Source of the DNA: Bacteroidaceae bacterium
GTDB taxonomy: Bacteria; Bacteroidota; Bacteroidia; Bacteroidales; Bacteroidaceae
Length of the DNA stretch: 63,812 nucleotides
NCBI GenBank assembly: GCA_017614465.1
Contig: JAGABW010000049.1
Span: 1 to 63,812, forward strand
Direction: 5' to 3'
This document shows positions 43,736 to 55,370 of the stretch, in pieces. Below the pieces are notes generated by a model. It saw only the letters and a program-made list of their open reading frames with translations. It made no database searches and had not been told where the DNA came from. Both the position numbers and the translations under genes were made by a program. How positions within the stretch are numbered: the first letter of the stretch is position 1; each line of letters starts with the position of its first letter.

Positions 43736-44773
43736 ATGTCATTCGCAGAACGTCCCACTTTTACCATATTAGTCGCTGCATACAATTCAGAGAAGTATCT
43801 GCGCGTTTGTTTGGATTCATTAAAGAATCAATCACTGTCAAACATACAGATAATATGTATTGATGATTGCAGTGAAGATTCCACATGGGATATAATGCAA
43901 GAATATGCCGCGAATGACAACAGGTTTGTATTAATAAGGAATACAGAGAACCTCGGCCCTTCTAAATCACGCAACAAAGGTATAGATGTTGCCACAGGTG
44001 AATATATATGTTTTTTAGATAGTGATGATTGGTTTAACCGTGACTCCTTGCAAAAAACATATGATATCTTTCTTTCTGACAAACAGATAGATTGTGTCCT
44101 TTTTGATTTAATCTTGCAACATGTGTCTGATTCCGGCGACATGGTTGCTGAAAGGTTTCAGCCCTCTACCCCATTTGCAACACCTCTTCCTAAAATCATA
44201 ACAGGTCTGGAGGCACTTGAATACAGCATAGATTGGCGCATTCATGGTGTTTATGCAGCAAAAACAGAATTATTTGTAAAGTATCCATACGATACAACAT
44301 GTAGATTTTATAGCGACGATAACACCACACGTATTCAGTACCTGCATTCTAAAAAAGTTGCTTTCGGTAATGGCATATACAATTATAGGCGATTCAAGCA
44401 ATCTGGCACATCTGTCATTTCAATCCATAGTTTTGATCACATGCTTGCGAATTTGAGTTTAAGAAAGCAGTTGATAAACGAAGGTGTTGATGACAAGATT
44501 ATGTCCATTCTGGAAACACATCGTTTTAGATTGTTATTAAGTTCTTTTCGTACATGGTGGTTGAACAAATCATGTTTTGACTCGCAAGAGACAAAAACGA
44601 TTAAGAATCTCATGAAAGACGTGTATAACAGTCTTGACAAATCTAAAATATCCAGAAAGGGCACAAACAAATTCGGGTATATTCCTTTTAATAACTATAC
44701 ATTGTTTTATATCGAACAATATATCTTTTGGACTATACGAACAATCCTGAAAATGGATAAAAGTAAACAATAA
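43736..44773 (+). CDS. GT2-family glycosyltransferase
   Basis: 345 residues. The GT-A domain starts TILVAAYNSEKYLRVCLDSL, with the nucleotide-binding region IDDCSEDST and the DxD-like FLDSDDWF. The C-terminal 150 residues are helical and less conserved. No transmembrane segment is evident, apart from a weak C-terminal hydrophobic stretch. It lies nine bases after panB but is probably involved in surface glycan synthesis. Acceptor unknown. Confidence 0.9.
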   Translation: MSFAERPTFTILVAAYNSEKYLRVCLDSLKNQSLSNIQIICIDDCSEDSTWDIMQEYAANDNRFVLIRNTENLGPSKSRNKGIDVATGEYICFLDSDDWFNRDSLQKTYDIFLSDKQIDCVLFDLILQHVSDSGDMVAERFQPSTPFATPLPKIITGLEALEYSIDWRIHGVYAAKTELFVKYPYDTTCRFYSDDNTTRIQYLHSKKVAFGNGIYNYRRFKQSGTSVISIHSFDHMLANLSLRKQLINEGVDDKIMSILETHRFRLLLSSFRTWWLNKSCFDSQETKTIKNLMKDVYNSLDKSKISRKGTNKFGYIPFNNYTLFYIEQYIFWTIRTILKMDKSKQ

Positions 44774-44807
44774 AGTAATAATCAACAATTTATAAGTTCA
44801 TTTCAAC

Positions 44808-45308
44808 ATGAATTACTCCGAAATACTATATTGTATAGCTGCATTTCTTAATATGATTGGCTTTATAGGGGCTCTCCTCCCAGGTATTCCAGGGCCACCA
44901 GTCAGTTATATCGGATTATTACTCTGTTGCATTGCTTTTCCAAGTCCATTAATGATTGTGATTACAGTCATTATAGGTATAGACACCATGTTGGTTTCGA
45001 TTATCGATTATGTCGCGCCTGGAATCCTTGCCAATCATGCCGGTGGATGTAAGAAAGCCGTATGGGGTGCAAATATCGGACTTCTGATAGGTTTGTTTTT
45101 CTCACCATGGGGACTTATAGTGGGACCATTTATAGGTGCTTTTGTTGGTGAGATGATTAATTCGAAACGTAATTTGGCATTATCAATAAAAGTTTCTACA
45201 TATACATTTTTGTCAATTGTAATGGGAGCATTTATGAAACTATTATTATGTTTCATAATTTTATGTATATGTGTTGTTAACTTTATCGTTTATATTTATT
45301 CTGCATAA
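44808..45308 (+). CDS. DUF456 family membrane protein
   Basis: 166 residues with four or five transmembrane helices and Gly/Pro-rich loops. PGIPGPPVSYIGLLL and GIVAVGG-like glycine-zipper helices (IGLLIGLFFSPWGLIVGPFIGAFVGE) mark DUF456. Function unknown. It is the last plus-strand gene of this block; a long inverted repeat follows. Confidence 0.85.
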   Translation: MNYSEILYCIAAFLNMIGFIGALLPGIPGPPVSYIGLLLCCIAFPSPLMIVITVIIGIDTMLVSIIDYVAPGILANHAGGCKKAVWGANIGLLIGLFFSPWGLIVGPFIGAFVGEMINSKRNLALSIKVSTYTFLSIVMGAFMKLLLCFIILCICVVNFIVYIYSA

Positions 45309-45360
45309 ACAGATAAAATATTAAAACCTAGCAAAAAACGCAGGTTGATATATAAAAAAT

Positions 45361-45430
45361 TTAACGGATTAAACTGATTATCGATATTTAAGATTTTGAT
45401 TGCGTTTTGATAATCTATTTAATCCGTTAA
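45361..45430. repeat. Long interrupted inverted repeat between convergent genes
   Basis: TTAACGGATTAAA (45361-45373) is the perfect reverse complement of 45418-45430. Inside it GATTATC (45376-45382) pairs with GATAATC (45409-45415), leaving a loop of about 26 bases. It may act as a bidirectional transcription end between the DUF456 and beta-galactosidase genes, although neither flank has a long T-run. Confidence 0.6.
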
Positions 45431-45455
45431 TTGAGAGAATTACAGAACTTTCGTA

Positions 45456-48716
<3,261 letters not shown>

Positions 48717-48719
48717 TTA

Positions 48720-48751
48720 CAAAGATAAAAATAATATTTAATTTACACAAA
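48720..48751 (-). promoter_or_regulatory. Promoter of the GH2 beta-galactosidase gene
   Basis: Minus-strand TTTG (48751-48748), 20 bases, TATCTTTG (48727-48720). The predicted start near 48713 gives a leader of about 53 nt. Confidence 0.6.
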
Positions 48752-48801
48752 CATTATCCCCAATTATTTTAATTAAAATTTGTCTAACGTATATATATAT
48801 A

Positions 48802-50286
48802 TTAAGGTGTGTTCTGTTTTAGATTCAAACAACCAGAGAATGCATAATTCAGTATTTCTACGTCGTTTTCAGTCAGATTAACATTTGTAAGATTATAACA
48901 GTGAGAGAATGTGTTAGATGAAATCGCATCAACAGATGTTTTTAACAGAACCGTTTTAAGGTTAAGGCAATGACTAAATGCTTCAGAATCTATCAATTGT
49001 ACTGATTGAGGAATCTCTAATTCAAATAAGGTGTTACAATATTTAAATGCACCGCAACCAATGGTGTGCACGGTTTCAGGAATACGAAGAAATAATTTCG
49101 AATATCTACCCATAAATGCATTAACTCCAATAACTTCTACACCTTCGGGAATTATTGTAGATCTACAGCCGAGAATAAGTGTCTTGCCGTCCTTACTAAG
49201 TATGGCATTTGAACCTTGTGGAGATATAAACTCTTTATTGTCTGGTGAAAGTATTATCTCATCTATTTCGTCGCTTTGCATAAAGGCATAATTGGATATT
49301 CTATTTATTGAACTAGGGATGATTAGTTTATGGATGATCGTACCATAAAAACAACAATCTTCTAACACCTTGATGTCGTTTCCTATGGTTGTTGTTCTGC
49401 ATGTGGCTATCAATGCCGAGTCTGATTTTCTGACAATTCCATTACAATTTGAACGTGAGTCATAATATGGGTTGGCATCATCTACTACAATAGATTTTAG
49501 ACTATTACAGCCTGCAAAGATATTACAATCGTCTATTTTCGAGACATTCTTAGGTATATAAATTGAAGTTAACGAATTACATCCGTTGAATACGGTATTA
49601 TTAAGTTCCACAAGTGATTCTGGTAGGCTTATTGTTTTTAGACTACTGCAACCGAAAAAGGCGGCCTCATCAATTGTCTCAATGCCTTCTGGAATAATAA
49701 TATCTTCTAATGTATAGCAGTGGTAGAAAGCATGTGAACCAATAAATTTTACTGAAGAAGGAATCTTTGTTGAAGAGCACCCTGCTCTCAACTCGTCCAT
49801 ATCGGAGTCAATTATAGCATTACAATTATCACGTGAATCATATCTCTCATTATTTGGATTAACAACAACAGATGTTAAGTTATAACAACTTCCGAAAAGC
49901 GCTCCACCAATCCCCCACACCGAAGCTGGAATGTATATAGATTCTAAATTTACACAGCAATCAAAGGCATAACTATTAATATCCTCAACACCCTCATCAA
50001 TAATAATTGATCTAACTTCTGTTACTCCTTGAAAGGCATATCGTGAAATACTTTCTACATTATAATCCTTACCATCGTGTGTAACATGTGATGGAATGTG
50101 GAGGGGTTTTGAATAGTTGACCTTAGGAACAGCATGGTAATTTATTAACGACACCCTACTGCTATCTCTTTTCATGATTTTGTATGTAAACCCATTCTCG
50201 CAGAAAGATTCATCTGCAAAAGAAGATATTATTGCTGTAAACCATACTAAAATAAATAAAACAGTTCTATGTTTAAAGATTTTCAT
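48802..50286 (-). CDS. BspA-like leucine-rich repeat surface protein
   Basis: 494 residues. After a signal peptide (VLFILVWFTAIISSFA), about 18 LRR_5 (Treponema/BspA type) repeats follow with the pattern IPxSVxxIxxxAFxxCxxL. Three long modules of about 45 residues (with YDSRDNCNAII, YDSRSNCNGIV and a diverged third copy) interrupt the series. Such proteins mediate adhesion or host binding in oral and gut Bacteroidetes. The protein ends abruptly after a repeat (FSGCLNLKQNTP), with no C-terminal sorting domain. The start is the ATG at 50286, and a promoter lies about 155-186 bases upstream. Confidence 0.87.
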   Translation of the reverse strand: MKIFKHRTVLFILVWFTAIISSFADESFCENGFTYKIMKRDSSRVSLINYHAVPKVNYSKPLHIPSHVTHDGKDYNVESISRYAFQGVTEVRSIIIDEGVEDINSYAFDCCVNLESIYIPASVWGIGGALFGSCYNLTSVVVNPNNERYDSRDNCNAIIDSDMDELRAGCSSTKIPSSVKFIGSHAFYHCYTLEDIIIPEGIETIDEAAFFGCSSLKTISLPESLVELNNTVFNGCNSLTSIYIPKNVSKIDDCNIFAGCNSLKSIVVDDANPYYDSRSNCNGIVRKSDSALIATCRTTTIGNDIKVLEDCCFYGTIIHKLIIPSSINRISNYAFMQSDEIDEIILSPDNKEFISPQGSNAILSKDGKTLILGCRSTIIPEGVEVIGVNAFMGRYSKLFLRIPETVHTIGCGAFKYCNTLFELEIPQSVQLIDSEAFSHCLNLKTVLLKTSVDAISSNTFSHCYNLTNVNLTENDVEILNYAFSGCLNLKQNTP

Positions 50287-50440
50287 ATGCAAAATAGTTT
50301 TGTTATAATATTCAGTTTATAGATACAAATTACTAATAATAAATAATTTAAAATTAAAAGATTAAAGTAAAGTAAAATTTTGCTAACTTAATAAAGATGC
50401 TATGATATTATAGTTAATCAATATAAAGTAAACTATAATT

Positions 50441-50472
50441 CAAAGATATAATTTTATTGAATAATAAACAAA
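50441..50472 (-). promoter_or_regulatory. Promoter of the LRR gene, long leader
   Basis: Minus-strand TTTG (50472-50469), 20 bases, TATCTTTG (50448-50441). Transcription from about 50434 gives a leader of nearly 150 nt, the longest for any gene here with a clear two-part promoter. Confidence 0.55.
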
Positions 50473-50524
50473 CTTTTCCTGAAAAATGATTAAAAAAGTG
50501 GTTTTGTGGCATTTAGATAATCAC

Positions 50525-50558
50525 AAAAAAGTGTTTGAATAAATTATTCAAACACTTT
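50525..50558 (-). terminator. Terminator overlapping the stop of the kinase-RapZ gene
   Basis: On the minus strand AAAGTGTTTGAATAA pairs with TTATTCAAACACTTT, a near-perfect stem with a tiny loop, followed by T6 at 50530-50525. The stem's 5' arm includes the last codons and the TAA stop (50546-50544). Confidence 0.75.
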
Positions 50559-51995
50559 ATATATACCTTGTTCTCTGTGAAGAAGTTCTACACGCACTCC
50601 AAATTTCTTATGTATGTGCTCGGCAACATGTTGTGCAGAATAAACACTTCTGTGGCGCCCACCTGTACATCCGAATGAAATCATCAAGTGTGTGAACCCT
50701 CTGTCCATAAATCTCTTAGTGTGGAAATCTACAAGCGGATAGATATTATTCAGAAAGTTAAGAATCTCACCGTCTGATTCCAGAAAATCTATAACGGGTT
50801 TGTCTAATCCTGTCAATTGTTTATACTCATCATATCTGCCCGGATTATTTGTACTTCGACAATCGAAAACATAACCACCGCCATTTCCAGATTCATCTTG
50901 TGGAATTCCCTTTTTGAAAGAGAAACTTGTCACTTGCACTGTTAATCCTTGTGGCGCTTCTTCTGCCTTTATCGCGGATTTATTCATTGCCTTACCCTTT
51001 TCTATAATCTTCTCGGCAACGCCTTTCAGATAAGGATAATTATTGATAATTCCCTGATTATATAATGATTCTAAGTTGGCAATACCAGCTGGAATGCTAT
51101 CAATGAAGTGTTTTTTCTTTTCCCATAATCCACGAAAGCCGTATGCGCCCAAAACCTGCAGATTCCTGAACAGGACAAAAAGCATCAGTCTTGACATGAA
51201 TTCGTCTTTAGATACATTCTTATATTGTTTCAATGCGCTCAGATACACATCAATAAGTTCATTACGCAAAGTATCACTATAACCAGCCGAAGCTTGCCAC
51301 AAGAAACTTGCCACATCATAATAAATCGGTCCTTTTCGTCCGCCCTGATAATCTATATAATATGGTTTATCATTGTAAATCATTATGTTGCGAGCCTGAA
51401 AATCCCTATAAAGGAACGTGTCAAACGGTTCATCCAACAGATTGGAGGTAAAACGTTCGAAATCATTCTGAAGTAACACCTCATTAAATTCTATATCAAG
51501 CAGTTTGACGAAACAATATTTGAAATAATTCAGATCAAACATCACGCTCATTCTATCGAATGAAGGTACGGGATAGCAATTATTGAAAACCTCATCACTT
51601 GCACCTTTGAATTGTATGTCAGGGAGCTGTGTCATGACTTCTTTCAACATGTTTTTCCCTTTCTCGTTTATCTCACCATCTGATGATTTACAATCTGCAA
51701 GAAAGTCTTTAAGTGTTGTTGTCCCAAGTTCCTGCTGCAGGTAGCATAATCTGTCTTCGCTGATGGCATAGACTTGTGGAACAGATAGATTTTTTTCAGC
51801 GAAAAGAAGAGACAATTTGTAAAAGGCTTCATTCTCGTCGGGTGACTTACTTGTCACTCCATAAACGTTTTCACCCTTATTGTTTGACATTATATAATAA
51901 CATCTGCTACTACCCCCACCACCGAAAAGATGCTCAACCTTGACTGGAGTCTCGCCGAATGTCTTAACATACAAATCTATGATTTTCTGTTCCAT
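50544..51995 (-). CDS. APH-type sugar kinase fused to RapZ C-terminal domain
   Basis: 483 residues in two modules. Residues 1-about 330 are an aminoglycoside-phosphotransferase-fold kinase, with a Gly-rich loop (FGGGGSSRCYYI), the catalytic loop YRDFQARNIMIY (Asp and Asn present, His replaced by Tyr) and the metal-binding DYQGG. This branch includes AmgK-type N-acetylmuramate/GlcNAc kinases. Residues about 350-483 match the RapZ C-terminal domain: VFDCRSTNNPGR, TGLDKPVIDFLE and SFGCTGGRHRSV. The RapZ Walker ATPase half is absent. In E. coli the RapZ C-terminal domain senses glucosamine-6-phosphate and binds small RNA. It overlaps the permease gene by 19 bases. A sugar-sensing or sugar-recycling role is inferred. 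Confidence 0.9.
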   Translation of the reverse strand: MEQKIIDLYVKTFGETPVKVEHLFGGGGSSRCYYIMSNNKGENVYGVTSKSPDENEAFYKLSLLFAEKNLSVPQVYAISEDRLCYLQQELGTTTLKDFLADCKSSDGEINEKGKNMLKEVMTQLPDIQFKGASDEVFNNCYPVPSFDRMSVMFDLNYFKYCFVKLLDIEFNEVLLQNDFERFTSNLLDEPFDTFLYRDFQARNIMIYNDKPYYIDYQGGRKGPIYYDVASFLWQASAGYSDTLRNELIDVYLSALKQYKNVSKDEFMSRLMLFVLFRNLQVLGAYGFRGLWEKKKHFIDSIPAGIANLESLYNQGIINNYPYLKGVAEKIIEKGKAMNKSAIKAEEAPQGLTVQVTSFSFKKGIPQDESGNGGGYVFDCRSTNNPGRYDEYKQLTGLDKPVIDFLESDGEILNFLNNIYPLVDFHTKRFMDRGFTHLMISFGCTGGRHRSVYSAQHVAEHIHKKFGVRVELLHREQGIYKVFE

Positions 51996-53176
51996 ATAGA
52001 CTTAACTTTTAAATAAACAGCAATAACATTTATCAATGAAACAAACACAAGCAGAACAATTCCGATTAATACTGTTAACAATATGCCTGGTGCTTCAAAA
52101 TCTGGGAAGAAGGACTGGAACATGTCCATATATATACTTCTTACCGACAGCATTATAACAAATGCCATGATGAGTACCAGTATATTCAGACCTACAGTCA
52201 ATAACTGATATGGCATTGACACCTTAACCGGACTATAACCTATCAACAGCAGGTTTTCAAGTTTTGTGTTGTTTTTCTCAACCAACAGATACACACTAAG
52301 CATCAGTACATAAAGGGCCAGAATACTGATTACAAGCCCGATACTCATTACAATGCCCACGATTATTCTCAGCATGAAGGTTGTCTTTGATGCATCAAGC
52401 TTATCCTGATCGGTCTCATAGTTGTTTTCTTGGAGGAAACTTGTTATATTTTCATCTGTTGGGTTATTAACCTCTAATATCAGACGTGTTATGGTTCCAG
52501 ATTCACTATCAGCATAATAGTTGTTAGCCCAGTTCATGAATGCCTGAGGTACCAAGATTGTATTTAATCTGCTGCTGAATCCTACAATTCGTCCGACATA
52601 TTCATCATTAGAGCCATTGCCGTATATATTGATTTTTAGTTTGATTGCCCCAAGAATACCTTCAGACAATTTAGGCAGACTTCGGCTTTGTGCATAGCCA
52701 AAGTTGTATAGGTCTAAATAGTTTCGAGGTAGGATTATCGGAATTTCTTTTGATCCCTTTACATATTTCCAGTCTTCTGATTTTACATCCACAAATTCAT
52801 CGGGAACAGACTCGAAGAACATTTCTGTAGAGAAACTGGTTGACTGATCCAAATCAAAGGTGGCACGAACATCAAAGACTGATGGAGTGAAGTAGCCTAC
52901 CCTCTCCACGAATTGTTGTTGTTCTATTTCTTGCAGTTCTGGTCGTGAGAACGCATTTGACTTGCCTGTTATTGTTGTGACGGCACTGATTTTCTTGTTT
53001 ATAATCAGATAGTCGGATTTCATGAAACTGTCTTCGCCTGTATATACAGCTTGGGTGTCGTTATAGAACTGAACACTTAGAAGTATAATAACCATACCCA
53101 CGATATTGGCAAAGAAGAAACCTGCAAATTGTGGAATGCTAATATGTTGTCTTAATAATTTCCAAACTAATTTCAT
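51977..53176 (-). CDS. FtsX-like ABC transporter permease
   Basis: 399 residues with MacB/LolE-type topology: one N-terminal transmembrane helix (FAGFFFANIVGMVIILLSV), a large periplasmic domain (about 40-270) and three C-terminal helices. The LENLLLIGYSPVKV segment is the FtsX coupling region. It pairs with the ATPase 30 bases upstream. Such machines move lipoproteins or transmit mechanical force rather than importing solutes. Its end overlaps the downstream kinase gene by 19 bases. Confidence 0.88.
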   Translation of the reverse strand: MKLVWKLLRQHISIPQFAGFFFANIVGMVIILLSVQFYNDTQAVYTGEDSFMKSDYLIINKKISAVTTITGKSNAFSRPELQEIEQQQFVERVGYFTPSVFDVRATFDLDQSTSFSTEMFFESVPDEFVDVKSEDWKYVKGSKEIPIILPRNYLDLYNFGYAQSRSLPKLSEGILGAIKLKINIYGNGSNDEYVGRIVGFSSRLNTILVPQAFMNWANNYYADSESGTITRLILEVNNPTDENITSFLQENNYETDQDKLDASKTTFMLRIIVGIVMSIGLVISILALYVLMLSVYLLVEKNNTKLENLLLIGYSPVKVSMPYQLLTVGLNILVLIMAFVIMLSVRSIYMDMFQSFFPDFEAPGILLTVLIGIVLLVFVSLINVIAVYLKVKSIWNRKS

Positions 53177-53206
53177 GTTCTGTATATTTATATGATAGAA
53201 CGTTTC

Positions 53207-53851
53207 TTATAGTTTAAATGTCTTGTCGTATGATAAATCCATATGTTTACCGATACTTGTAACAATTACGCCTGCGCCTTGCTTTTTTGCCTCTTCCATG
53301 AGGATGTCTCCCATGATTCTACTGTTTGTGTCATCCAGGTGGCTTATTGGCTCGTCAACAAATATGAAATCGAATGGCTGACATAGGCTGCGTATCATTG
53401 CCACACGCTGTTGCTGTCCGAACGACATTCTTCCTATCTTTGCATCATATTTATCACGGATTCCCAATAAGTCGAACCAATGACGGATTTGCTCCATTGA
53501 TTGGAATCGTGTCAGGTTGTTTTTTATCTCGATATTCTCCATGGCAGAGAGTTCGGGAAACAGACGGAGTTCCTGCCAAAGAAGTGATAATGATGTTTGT
53601 CTGATTTTCACCCACTGGCTGACGCTGAAGTCTCGGACATCATTTTTGTCAAAAAGAATCGTTCCTTCATAATCATGACGATATCCGAAAATATAACTAC
53701 ATAAAGAAGACTTACCTGTTCCTGAATTTGCTTCAACCAAATAGAGATGATTTTTCTCAAAAATCACATCTTGTTTCCAAATATCACTATTTATATCGGT
53801 CCTCTGTGAGAATACCTGAGGTAATGTGTTATGGAGTGAAATAGTTTCCAT
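53207..53851 (-). CDS. ABC transporter ATPase (LolD/MacB-like) with atypical switch region
   Basis: 214 residues. Walker A is EANSGTGKSS, the Q-loop LLWQELRLFPEL, the signature MSFGQQQRVAM (non-canonical in place of LSGGQ), Walker B FDFIFVDEP and the D-loop SHLDD. The usual switch His after Walker B (normally THD) is replaced in IVTSIGKH, where Ser occupies the expected place and a His lies four residues later. It forms a pair with the FtsX-like permease and is 12 bases after the DUF4836 gene. Confidence 0.9.
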   Translation of the reverse strand: METISLHNTLPQVFSQRTDINSDIWKQDVIFEKNHLYLVEANSGTGKSSLCSYIFGYRHDYEGTILFDKNDVRDFSVSQWVKIRQTSLSLLWQELRLFPELSAMENIEIKNNLTRFQSMEQIRHWFDLLGIRDKYDAKIGRMSFGQQQRVAMIRSLCQPFDFIFVDEPISHLDDTNSRIMGDILMEEAKKQGAGVIVTSIGKHMDLSYDKTFKL

Positions 53852-53863
53852 TTTCAGTTTAAT

Positions 53864-55342
53864 TTAATGTAGTTCCGTTGCCGCTTTTAAGATCTGTTTA
53901 AGAACATTATCTGATTTATCTTGTGTCAGAATATTAATGGTTATCTCTCCAACACCGCTTGATGATATGGTAACCTTGTCAATGAAATCTACCTGTTCTT
54001 TCAGATTGATTTGTGCATAGATATATTTTCCAACTACATCTTTGTCGTTTTTAATACTTGTGCTGAAATCTTTTAGAGATGAAGGAATTGTACCAAAATA
54101 CAGATTGTTCTTTTTTACATCCATATAATAGTCCTTATCCTCAATTCTTAGTTTGTATTGGTCTTTGAATGGAACAATGTTCACACCATATTCTTTTGAT
54201 GACTCCATCCAATAATCCATATCCTTCATGAAGTCGGAGTTTTTCAAGTTGGCAACTAATGAGAAATCCGCTTCTTTTAACACATCGTCGTATGTCTGTG
54301 ATTTGTCAGCCGATTTTGAAGACAGAAGTAACACATCGCCATCTATCGCACGTATGATATTATCTGCATCTATGCCTAAGTTCAATGCAGTAAGCATTTC
54401 TTTAACTGCAGGGAACTTCTTTATCTGTTCTAATCCCTTTTTGCCATTTGAACCGAAACAAATCCATGTTTTATTATTTTTAGGAATATTGTTTAGATAT
54501 GTACCCTGTATTGGTTTAAATGAATCGTAGCCGTCATCAATGATTTTCTGAGCCTTTGCATTATTTCCACATAACAATGTTTTAACGCTAACACTTCCTT
54601 TCAAGAAATCAACACCGAAGATTACATTTACATCAGAATAATTTACACCCGCAGGCAACAATGATTTGTAATCTTCAATATATTGGCTTGGAATTGCGGC
54701 AAGATTTGAATAAATCTGAAAATCTTCGCAATTCATATCATTCATTTTCTTCGCATTTTCCGACATAATAAAGCTGTTGTCTTCATTATAGTCAAACAAC
54801 TGCTGTATTACTGCTCCGTCGTTTTGTGTAGATGATATACCTTTGTTTTCTACTCGCACAAGCAATAATAATGTATTGTCATCGTATGCGACATTTATAT
54901 CGTCGAGAAGTTTACAACATTTTAGTCCATCGCGTTCTTTAACTTTTGTACAGATATTCTGTCCCGATAATGCGTTCAGAAATTCATCAAGCAATGACTC
55001 GTCATCAACACATATTGATAATCCTGTATAGTTGTTTTTAGTTTGAAACAAATATACCGGTAAATCAAAATCCAATCCTGTAAGTGAAGGGTCGTTAATG
55101 ATGTCTTCGACATGTTTCTTGGCATCTTTACCCATAAGCACCCCCAGCGATTGCTTTGCCATGGCTATTATTGGGGAATTACTTAAATCACTTTTTTCAA
55201 CAAGGTTTTTCATATTGGCTTTTACAACCAATGTAGCATCCTTAGGAATTACTGTGGTATAATTTTTCTCGTTGTTAGTACAAGCCGACAACATGAAAAT
55301 TAATGCCAGAATAACATAGATGTGTTTGATGCACTTACTCAT
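53864..55342 (-). CDS. DUF4836-family lipoprotein
   Basis: 492 residues with a lipoprotein signal (VILALIFMLSACTNN). The mature part opens YTTVIPKDATLVVKANMK, typical of DUF4836, a Bacteroidetes family with a repeated beta-alpha layout. The ATG at 55342 is right after the end of the upstream TPR gene and gives the signal peptide directly; a longer open frame from 55441 would overlap that gene. Role unknown. Placed between a TPR gene and an ABC/FtsX pair, it is a plausible envelope-side partner. Confidence 0.85.
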   Translation of the reverse strand: MSKCIKHIYVILALIFMLSACTNNEKNYTTVIPKDATLVVKANMKNLVEKSDLSNSPIIAMAKQSLGVLMGKDAKKHVEDIINDPSLTGLDFDLPVYLFQTKNNYTGLSICVDDESLLDEFLNALSGQNICTKVKERDGLKCCKLLDDINVAYDDNTLLLLVRVENKGISSTQNDGAVIQQLFDYNEDNSFIMSENAKKMNDMNCEDFQIYSNLAAIPSQYIEDYKSLLPAGVNYSDVNVIFGVDFLKGSVSVKTLLCGNNAKAQKIIDDGYDSFKPIQGTYLNNIPKNNKTWICFGSNGKKGLEQIKKFPAVKEMLTALNLGIDADNIIRAIDGDVLLLSSKSADKSQTYDDVLKEADFSLVANLKNSDFMKDMDYWMESSKEYGVNIVPFKDQYKLRIEDKDYYMDVKKNNLYFGTIPSSLKDFSTSIKNDKDVVGKYIYAQINLKEQVDFIDKVTISSSGVGEITINILTQDKSDNVLKQILKAATELH

Positions 55343-55370
55343 AGTTAATACTGAAATATTGAAAAATAAG

